A DNA stretch of 64,000 nt, from contig JABAKD010000023.1 of the NCBI GenBank assembly GCA_012845835.1, forward strand, positions 27,321,972 through 27,385,971, written 5' to 3'. Made by a program: the position numbers and the translations under genes. The stretch comes from Undaria pinnatifida. Lineage: Eukaryota > Sar > Phaeophyceae > Laminariales > Alariaceae. Shown here in pieces: positions 56,740-64,000 of this stretch (position 1 is the stretch's first letter; every line of letters begins with the position of its first letter). The notes under the pieces were generated by a model that saw only the letters and a list, made by a program, of their open reading frames with translations, did not search any database and was not told the DNA's origin.

Positions 56740-57305
56740 CCCCACCCCCCACCGTTTAAACAGTTGGCCTCGGTTGGCGCCGACGCTGTAAATCATTATA
56801 TATTGGGGTTGGCGTTGGTTGGCAAAGACCCTGTAAAACATGACAATCAGTGCGTGAGCTAGACAACCAGGTTACCGTCTTATTTTTTTCGGGGGCCGGT
56901 TACCATGATGGTTATCGAGTTACAGTAGTCTTATTTTGGGGGGGGGGACGGTTACCATGATGGTTATCGAGTTACAGTAGTGTATTGTGCGGGTTGGAGA
57001 ACCCTAACTCCGCACAAAGGGAATGATCGTATCACGTCGTGTGGATATGTAAGGCACCCGCGAGGCAGTTACATAGTAAAACGCATTGCTGTCTTTGGAA
57101 TGGCCACACCAGAAAACAAGGTAACTCATTGACGTCATCCATAAGCAAGAAAGTAGGCACAAGGTGCGGAAGTCCGTCTTACGGGCGGTTTTCGGAAGGA
57201 TGCAGTTCACCCGTCATCCGACGTGCTCCGTCCCGGCATAGTGGGGATGCGAGGGTCTATGGCCATACGACTTCGGCCATGCACAAACTGAGAACCCCCC
57301 CTCCC
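56740..57305 (+). mobile_element. Family A element, copy D (inserted in composite repeat)
   Basis: Near full length from TTGGCCTCGGTTGGCGCCG through AACTCCGCACAAAGGGAATG to CACAAACTGAGAACCCCCCC, with C-rich runs on both sides. It contains an internal duplication of GGTTACCATGATGGTTATCG (56,898 and 56,949) and lacks part of the CTCACGGCG segment. It lies between the left and right halves of the composite repeat. Confidence 0.85.
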
Positions 57306-57319
57306 CTCGCCCGCTTATT

Positions 57320-57540
57320 TTACCCGTACTGCCCATCAGAACGTGACATCGCCAACAAGCACACATCACACCACAGCACAGTTAGCTCTGCACAAGCAGC
57401 TCTTGGCACTTTATTTTTTTTGCCAGTCGCGCCAACTTACGAGCCTCTTATTTCTGCCCCCGTCACATGGTTTAGTTGCATTCTTCCTTGCGCGAGCGTA
57501 GCGGGCGGCGTTAGCCGCCCGCGGAGCGGAGCCCTTTTAA
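57320..57540 (+). repeat. Composite GTGCC-rich repeat, copy 3, right part
   Basis: ACCCGTACTGCCCATCAGAA, CGTGACATCGCCAACAAGCA, AAGCAGCTCTTGGCAC and ATTCTTCCTTGCGCGAGCG, then the GC hairpin GCGGGCGGC...GCCGCCCGC. Matches 820-1,040 and 51,540-51,750. Confidence 0.8.
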
Positions 57541-57544
57541 CAAA

Positions 57545-58840
57545 TACCAGGTGCTTCGAAGTATAACCAGCAGGCGCACAGAGTCCGGCCGTCGGCGTTC
57601 CAGCAGCCAAAGTCGAGCGAAAGAGGAACCCTCTACGTGGCAGCCACAGCCAGGGGCGAAGCCTATCACAGCAGGGGCAGGCAAGTCAAGACTTGGCTCA
57701 AGAATGTTCTACCCAAGATTCTCACCAGAAAGCAAGGTTGAGAGATCCTTTCGGCGGGAAGCGCGAGCTTGAGGCCACTTACGCTGGAGGACGCAGGGCT
57801 GAGGTCGGACTGCGAGACCCGAAAAGAGAGCGGGCGAGGAAGCTGGGGCCGGCCCCGATATCGGGGTCCCGCTGATCCCGGTGTCCGAGCAAAATGTCCA
57901 CTTCCGCGCGAGGCGACGAGAGTAGCTCGATTGATTTTTTATGCATTACAAGGGCTCCTCATTCGCCAGGACCCATGGTTCGGGTAGGAATATGCGCTTG
58001 TGTGATCGTTTTGTCTCTCTTTTGAGATACCAAGTGCTGCCCAAGAAAAACGTTTTAGAGTTGCCGCGGAATACAGGTTTCTATGCGTGAGCGAAAACAA
58101 CATGTTAGGAAGGATGGAACGGACTAGGTATCCACTGCTGCTACGCCCTACAAGGGAAGTACCATGCGCAGTATGCTTGCAATTCAACAAATTTCCGTAT
58201 GACATGACTCAGTAATTTCGTGCATGAGAATGGTACGAAGTATTTCGATAGCTAGAAGAAGCCATCTCAACAGCAAATAACACAAAAAATACTTATATTC
58301 CTTCTATATCAGCACTTCATCCGGTACTTTAGCCCTCTAGTTTTGCATTCGGCAAAATAAAAATAGACGACGGTACTCGTCACTCTCGTCAGAAACGGCA
58401 CGCATGTGACAGACGGTAAAGCAATGCCCCCGACTAATAATGTTCATCCTCATATAGCACACAGTAATAGGTGATAGAAATTATTCCTCACACCGGGAAC
58501 TACCATCGACGTTTCCCACCCCGCAACTATGCTCTAGTAGCACCCATCCTCATACAGCAGTAACAGATGATGAAAAATATCGGTAAGTACCAAGTACATG
58601 GATGTGAGTTTATTGCTGAAAATATATGTCATTCATCGGTACGATGCTTACATGGCCTTTGGTCAAAAGGTTAGGGTGATAGACTTCCAATTTGAAGACG
58701 TGACTTCGAGTCCTGCGGACATCGTTGTTTGTTTGTTTGCTTGTTGTGCTTTTAGCCATACTTTCTTCTCCACCGCTGTTTTGATGTTAATATAATACCA
58801 GGTACATAACTATTAATAGTCGTACTCCCGAAGTATACTA
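57545..58840. other. No recognised gene
   Basis: 57,550-57,980 is GC-richer and open in more than one frame (GTLYVAATARGEAYHSRGRQ, and RRTESGRRRSSSQSRAKEEP). These could be old coding sequence but I see no domain. The remainder shows nothing supported. Confidence 0.3.
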
Positions 58841-58845
58841 GAACC

Positions 58846-59640
58846 CGCCAGTATAGCGTAGAACACAAAAAAATTCATGCTTTATGTGCTATAAAACAAA
58901 ATCACAGACCTCCCAGAAGCACAAAAAACAATGATGCACACGGAGTGAGAACCGCACCGCGGAGCGTTGAAAAAAAAATATCGCGGAGCGGATATTCGCA
59001 TCCACAAATCGCACGGGTTCATGCGGAGCGGATATCCGCCCTTGAATGTCACGGAGCGGAGCGGAGTATTTAGCGGATGTCCCCTGTGGGAAAAGTCACG
59101 AATTGTCACGGAGCGGATATCCGCCGTTGCAAATTTCACGCAGCGGTGCGGTTTGATCGAACCGCTCCGTAAGAACACTCTCAGCGGATATATTTTCACT
59201 CCGTCCACATCCCCCGAAAAATCTCACCCGCGTATTATATATCACACGTATCACCAAACCCCGACCAAGCAATCCACCCACCAACCATCCTCCGTGTGTG
59301 TGGTATAGCAGTGTAGCAGAATGTACAGTAGGAAACAGATGTCTTGGCCCTTCCTCAAAATTCGCCAGCTAATGGCTCTTCCTCAAACTTCGCCAACTAT
59401 AGTATGCCACAACCCGCCAGTATAGCGGAGAACAAAAATACAATTAACGCTGTATGTAATAAAAAACAAAATAACAGGACCACCTCCCTTAGTCACGAAA
59501 AAACTCACCCACGTATTATATCACACGTACCACCAACCCCCGACCAAGCCATCATCCATCAACCATCCATGTATGTTGTATAGAAGTGTAGCAGAACGTA
59601 CATAAGGAAACAGATGTGTAGGCTCTTCCTCAAACTTCGC
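58846..59640 (+). repeat. Family B, two units, first one interrupted
   Basis: Unit 2 (59,405-59,640) reads ACCCGCCAGTATAGCGGAGA, AAACAAAATAACAGGACCACC, CACGAAAAAACTCACCCACG, ATCACACGTACCACC and GTATAGAAGTGTAGCAGAA. Unit 1 has the same order but is split after GACCTCCCA (about 58,917) and resumes with AAAAATCTCACCCGCG (about 59,218). The ~295 bp between belong to the next feature. Confidence 0.75.
58918..59215. mobile_element. GCGGATATCCGC palindrome-rich insertion
   Basis: CACGGAGCGGATATCCGCC and variants occur four to five times (near 58,985, 59,026, 59,050, 59,107 and, as AGCGGATAT, 59,180). GCGGATATCCGC is a perfect 12-bp palindrome. The stretch is absent from the neighbouring family B unit, so it looks like a discrete insertion, though no clean terminal repeats or target duplications were found. 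Confidence 0.5.
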
Positions 59641-60762
59641 CAGCTATAGCGGGTCGATAATTTAATGCTGTTTTAATAAGGGCAATAACCAAAAACGGGT
59701 ATACCCGGTCAATTTTCTGTCAAAAACAGGTACACTCAAAAAGCATGGTAAAAAACGCACTCCACGAGCCACGTGATTGCTCAACAGAAAACCGTACCTG
59801 ATTTTGATGGATAAAGTCCCTGGTATACCAATAAATGACCATTGTGCTTGGCTTTCACCCGTTTTTGGTTATATATAAGCCAATCAGATACCTTCATGTA
59901 TATTTCAAACCAATCAGAGGTCATACATTTATCCCCTCTGTACGAACGCCACTGCTGTAGCCTGGATGGAACGCCATCGTCGGGAATAAAGACCACGAGC
60001 CTTACAGCATCTTTCACATTCTTCCACATTGCACACCACGTCGTCTCTGTCACACGCATAGCTCCTCCTCCTCCAACGGACGAGCACCTCGCCACACAAA
60101 GCAGCTCGTTTCGCTCATCATACCTTCGTGTAGACTGTGTGTTTGGCAGCGCGAAATCGCTTCGTTCGGCTGCTGCGCGGGCGCATCTGGCAACCGGTGG
60201 CCATGTGTACTAGGGCTCCGAGAACAGGAGTGGGCGACAGAAGAATTACTCGTGCTCCGGGGCGGCCGTGCCACCGCCGAACCCGAACCCGAAGCAGGAC
60301 CGATCATATCAGCTTTTGCAATTTCTACTATGATCATGCTTTGCTTGTTTTTGAAGTGAATACAGTAGCAGCAAATGTTTGACGAATACTATAATAATTA
60401 GGGCTGTGAATCGGCACGACTTAAGTCGCCGACTAGATATTATTTGGACTAATAGTCAGTTGTGAAACGGAGGTGCTGACTTTCCGACTTATTGGTTTTC
60501 CTTAACCATAGGAAGGCTTTTAAGTGCGCGGTACAACTTTCAACGATAATTGCTGCGGGCTGCGGATACTTCTAACATGGCCTGTGACACTGCAGCGCAC
60601 AACGGGAGATTCGCACACACGCAAACATGGCGGAAACGCCCATTTTTATCGACGGTGCCGACGGCGTCAGCCTTGGCGCACGTCATGCCAACGCTGAGGG
60701 CAGAGTTTTCGTCGGCAACCAGCGACGTCGTGGCCATTATCGGCCCGCGGACCACCTTGTGA

Positions 60763-60942
60763 AATGCGCGCGACGCCGAAACGGTCCTTTACCGCGTGAA
60801 GAACGAGCAGAGGCATAGCAAGCCGCTCAGATCCAACAATGAGCTGTGGAAGTTTGTCATGGTATACCTCACGGACTCGCTCCATGGCAGAGCCGTGTGC
60901 AAGCTTTGCGAGGCGAACGGCGATTTCGCCGTTGCCCAGGTT
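60763..60942 (+). pseudogene. Possible BED-finger-like exon
   Basis: After an in-frame TGA at 60,760 the frame reads DAETVLYRVKNEQRHSKPLR, then SNNELWKFVMVYLTDSLHG, RAVCKLCEANGDFAVAQ, ending at a possible donor (CAG|GTTAGG, 60,942). The spacing W-x-F/V ... A-x-CxxC is like the first half of a BED zinc finger, the DNA-binding head of many hAT transposases. The His/Cys second half would lie in another exon and is not seen. The upstream frame (60,550-60,762) is also open but unremarkable. Confidence 0.25.
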
Positions 60943-60964
60943 AGGTGTGGGTCCGTTACTCGTT

Positions 60965-61490
60965 GTGTATAGCTCACGCGTTCAAAACATGTGCGGATGA
61001 GCTATCGCCTATAGCTCAAGCATTGAAAATATGTGCGCATCATGTAGCTCCTATAGCTCATCCAGGGCCAAACATGAGCTATCTCTTGTAGCTCGTATAG
61101 CTCATCCCGGGCAAACATGTGCAGATGAGCGATCGCCTATAGCTCTAGCCGAGGAAACATGTGCAGCTCATGTAGCTCATACAGCTCATTCCGGGACGAA
61201 TGAGCTAGCTCATGTAGCTCTTATAGCTCACCTTGGTGAAATATTTGTGGATGAGCTACCCTGTATAGCTCAAGCTTTGAAACATGTGCAGATGAGCTAT
61301 CGTCTATAGCTCCAGCTGGGAAAACATGTGCAGGTGGGCTATCGTCTATAGCTCAAGCCGGCAAAGTATGTGCAGATGAGCTGTCTTCTATAGCTTAAGC
61401 GTTCAAAACATGTGCAGATTATCTACCCTCTAAAGCTCACCCCATGAGCTAGCTCATGTACGTAGCTCATTGTAGCTCTTGCAGGGCATA
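60965..61490 (+). repeat. AGCTCA-rich 42-bp minisatellite, cluster 2
   Basis: Units of about 42 bp: CATGTGCAGATGAGCTATCG, YCTATAGCTCAAGC, GNNGAAAA. A variant unit with CATGTAGCTC...TATAGCTCA alternates. AGCTCA/TGAGCT pairs make each unit self-complementary. One frame codes a 14-residue repeat starting TCADEL. Confidence 0.9.
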
Positions 61491-61690
61491 ACATGTAGGT
61501 GCTTAGATGTGTAGATGACCACACCAGGCCTCCGGGACGAGCGGGAATGTAGGTTATACAGCTCACCATCCAGGCTAAAAATTATCGTCGGTACGTGGGA
61601 CAGTATCGTACTCCCTTTCAACCTTAAAAAAAGTATACCTGGTATGCTGTAGCTGACAATAATACCGCGTACAACTAAGACCGTACTTAC

Positions 61691-61927
61691 TACGTATATC
61701 ACAGCATTTGCATGATCTTTATTGAACACAGGACAACAACAGGAGTCAATGCGGTCATATTGACCACAGCAGCATTCGAAATCCTTGCATCCCCATCCCT
61801 TCATCACGGCTTCGCGTAGCCTACCACAACTACCACAAGGTGCAAACGAACAAAAAACGCCAGAGAAAGAAAAAGTCATGTGCATCGCCCAAAAGAATGC
61901 AAAAATGAGACGAACAAGCAGGTACAT
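61691..61927 (-). CDS. First exon of Cys-rich secreted or membrane protein
   Basis: The ATG at 61,927 opens 79 codons ending exactly at a strong donor (GTA|GTAAGT, the donor read from 61,690), phase 0. The protein starts MYLLVRLIFAFFWAMHMTF, a signal- or membrane-like segment. It is followed by a cysteine-dense region: CSFAPCGSCGRL, WGCKDFECCCGQYDRIDSCC, then CPVFNKDHANAVIYV. Eleven cysteines in 79 residues, with CCC twice, suggest a disulphide-rich secreted peptide or a Cys-rich membrane protein. The following exon is not identified. It starts 39 bp after the stop of the hAT remnant on the same strand, so it could have been captured with the element. I do not recognise the family. Confidence 0.4.
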
Positions 61928-61965
61928 AACAACAACACAGAAGATCTACCGCCTGGAGCGCCTGC

Positions 61966-62212
61966 TCAGTTGAGAGAGCCGACAACTCTAATGGGAATGT
62001 GTTCGATGTTTCCGTTGAGGAACATGACCATCTCCGCGTAGGCCGTGGTTAAGCTCCTCCGGGAAACCCGTAATGAGACGCCCGGCGATGCTAAAGTCCT
62101 TCTCCAGGAGGACGGCAGAAGACACCGGCACAGAGAGCAGTACGCGAGTCACGCGGACCATGTGCGGGTAGATCGGCTGCCCCTCGTTGGCCCAAAACGA
62201 GAGCAGGTCATG
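61966..62212 (-). pseudogene. hAT transposase C-terminal dimerisation domain
   Basis: Minus-strand reading from 62,209 gives DLLSFWANEGQPIYPHMVRV, then TRVLLSVPVSSAVLLEKDFS and IAGRLITGFPEEL. After a one-base shift near 62,050, TAYAEMVMFLNGNIEHIPIR precedes VVGSLN and a TGA at 61,966. The order FW...YP...L..P.SSA..E..FS.AG..IT...L...AEM.MFL..N is the classic hAT dimerisation signature. A TAG lies two codons before DLL, so the catalytic part of the transposase is missing upstream. It is a dead 3' fragment, but shows hAT transposons exist in this genome. Confidence 0.8.
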
Positions 62213-62480
62213 CTAGGCGTGTTGCGTGGGGTTGTATGTGTATGCGTGCAACTCTTGTTTGTGGGTGGCAGGTGGCTCGATTGAGTTGAGTTGAGTTGTA
62301 CTTGGTCGGTTGGTGCATGGGCTTGGTTGATGGTTATGGTTGTGCTGAAAAACAAATCCACCGGTACTCTGTCTATCTATCTGGTATATTAAGAACAGAA
62401 AAAGCTCCGATCTCGCATATAAGAAAGGTATGGATGTTTGTGTTGTCATGGTGTGGTGTGTATGTGCTTGTACATGTGAT
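62213..62480. other. No gene; low-complexity T/G-rich DNA
   Basis: TTGAGTTGAGTTGAGTTG (62,281-62,298) and GT-rich sequence separate the hAT fragment from the third AGCTCA cluster. Confidence 0.5.
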
Positions 62481-62484
62481 TAGC

Positions 62485-62945
62485 AGCAGCTCATGACCTA
62501 GCTCATATATTGCTCTTATAGCTCACGACCTCAAAACATGCGCAGATGAGCTAACGTCTATAGCTCAAGCGTCGAAAACATGTGCAGATGAGCTATCGTC
62601 TACAGCTCAAGCTTTGAAAAATGTGCAGATGAGCTATCGACTATAGCTGGCCCTTTGAAAACATGTGCAGATGAGCTATCGCCTATAGCTCAAACATCGG
62701 AAACATGTGCGGGTCATGTAGCTCTTTTAGCTCATTCAGGGCCAACTGATCTAGCTCATGTAGCCCGTATAGCTCAACCTGGGCAAACATGTGCGGATGA
62801 GCTATCGGCTATAGCTCACCCTTCCAAAACATGTGCAGATGAGCTACCTTCTGTTGCTCAAGCCCGGAAAACATGTTCAGCTCATGTAGCCCCCGTAGCT
62901 AACCGGTGAGCTACCGTCGAAAAGAGCTAGCTCGAGCTGCGGTGA
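62485..62945 (+). repeat. AGCTCA-rich 42-bp minisatellite, cluster 3
   Basis: Units such as CATGTGCAGATGAGCTATCG, CCTATAGCTCAA and CATCGGAAA repeat with a 42-bp period. At 62,655-62,909 one frame is open through six 14-residue units beginning TCADEL, TCAGHV or TDLAHV. Order and variants resemble cluster 2, so the two share an origin. Confidence 0.9.
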
Positions 62946-62949
62946 GCTG

Positions 62950-63660
62950 GTCCGCCCGGGGTGTAGAACATTGGTACTATTGATGAGTGAAACTACACCG
63001 CAAGTTTCTCTAGAGTATTATGAAATGCTTCTCTGATATTTTTGCATTTTTCATGCCAGGCAGTAGGTAAGTAATTTATGATATCAGGTACGATGTTGTT
63101 GCTGATTTTGAATTTAACGGAGATGATACATTGCATAAAATGTGCTCCTAAGATCCTACGAGGTAGTTATTGTTGAAGTGTATCTAAACCAGATCGTTAC
63201 GTTAGATATTGGTAATGCGTTACGTTTTAATGTTTGTACATCTTTTAAGCAAAAGGTTAATGCTCCCCATGACCCCATTCCCTGCCGGGCAACGATCTTC
63301 ACGGCATTCATGCCAGCAGCCCCCCACCCACTATGAATTTATATTTTGACGTTTCTGAGCAAAATGTTGAGGGACTTTCGAGAATTTTAACGTCCGCCCT
63401 TACGTTCTATTCAGGTATAATGCACAAATATTCCCAGGAATATTAGTGCACACTACCGTAATGGATTGTACTACACCGTATTTGATTATTTGTCTAGCGT
63501 AAACACTATAAATAAGAGATCGTGTTTAGTGATTTCATGGTGTATCATGTGTTTCATCAGTGAATCATGGATTTCATTTACAATAATAAAGTCTAAAATA
63601 TCGTATACATGTGTGTAGAGATATCGTTTCACATGGATCAAATCATTGGTCGGGTAATCC
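62950..63660. other. No recognised gene
   Basis: A/T-richer sequence with short frames. TTTCATGGTGTATCATGTG...ATCAGTGAATCATGG near 63,534-63,570 is a small repetition. Confidence 0.5.
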
Positions 63661-63684
63661 TTGGGTAACCCCACGTTTTTCACC

Positions 63685-63835
63685 CACAACAACAAGAGCA
63701 ACAACAACCACAACCACACCAACCGCAACAACCACAACCACAACCACAACCACAACAGCCAACACAAATCAACCACCACCACAACCACAACCGCAAGAAC
63801 AAAAACACCTATCAAAAAGACAAATACATCAAACA
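63685..63835 (+). repeat. (CAA/CCA)n microsatellite
   Basis: About 150 bp of CAACAACCACAACCACAAC-type repeats. Thr/Asn/His-rich frames on the plus strand and Leu/Val/Trp-rich frames on the minus strand are by-products. Confidence 0.95.
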
Positions 63836-64000
63836 CACAACAGTTAGAGTCGCGCGTAAGGTGCTTGACGACCACAAAAATGAAATTCAAGATATGCACA
63901 ACAAAATTGTCAACCAAGACGAAATCTCGAGCAAGGCGACCGACCATCCGTTGAGGCTGAGAACATCTCGAGTTTAGAGCACACTGCAAATCGTCACCAG

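Noticed and set aside
57545-57990. GC-rich segment open in two frames as a gene
   Set aside because: Neither frame shows a motif or plausible start/splice context; kept only as an unexplained stretch.
60965-62945. CRISPR-like spacing of AGCTCA repeats
   Set aside because: Units are contiguous 42-bp tandem repeats with no unique spacers, in eukaryotic DNA.
63486-63989. 167-codon Leu/Val/Trp-rich minus ORF resembling a membrane protein
   Set aside because: The hydrophobic run is the reverse complement of the CAA/CCA microsatellite.

Overview
The window reads as repeat-saturated eukaryotic nuclear DNA. Nothing looks bacterial or viral: no operon and no dense coding run. The few convincing coding pieces are exons with GT...AG borders that keep frame, or decayed transposon ORFs. 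Composition is about half GC, with long poly-C/poly-G and poly-T runs. One gene fragment names itself: two exons of an OSR1/SPAK-type STE20 kinase. That kinase plus the kinds of LINE present would fit a stramenopile alga (a brown alga is my best guess). This is a memory-based impression and is not shown by the sequence.

Layout. 0-5.2 kb: four tRNA-like repeats at the left edge, copy 1 of a composite GTGCC-rich repeat, a mariner-like element with TA duplications, micro- and minisatellites, and tandem repeats. 5.2-12.2 kb: dispersed repeat pairs, named here families B, D, E and a 325-bp repeat, with scraps of decayed coding sequence. 12.7-16 kb: a minus-strand multi-exon gene of unknown function. 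Its central exon lies in a nearly perfect 930-bp tandem duplication, its last intron holds a complete miniature LTR retrotransposon (TRIM), and a Cys-rich exon lies upstream. 16-20.5 kb: a tRNA-like remnant and a ~75-bp minisatellite. 20.8-33.4 kb: fragments of non-LTR element LINE-A in both orientations, two copies of a non-autonomous family (family A), a hAT-like MITE, a foldback with long C/G runs, and a minus-strand second element, LINE-B. 33.4-49 kb: mostly non-coding, with the kinase exons, a telomere-like patch, family F and a ~145-bp satellite. 48-64 kb: three AGCTCA-rich minisatellite clusters, a GTGCC-rich array, the longest LINE-A copy, more family A copies, a hAT transposase C-terminus, and a small Cys-rich candidate exon with a signal-like N-terminus.

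Main observations. (1) LINE-A and family A share a 3' end of roughly 85 bp and a C-rich tail, as an autonomous/non-autonomous pair would. A filled site at 56.7-57.3 kb against its paralogous empty site at 51.5 kb supports family A mobility. (2) The palindromic 9-mer TACC(A/T)GGTA occurs 16 times where about 0.5 is expected by chance. (3) The TRIM, the mariner and the hAT-like MITE have well-defined ends and target-site duplications (TRIM and mariner exact, MITE imperfect). Family letters are local to this report. All repeat boundaries and identities were judged by eye.
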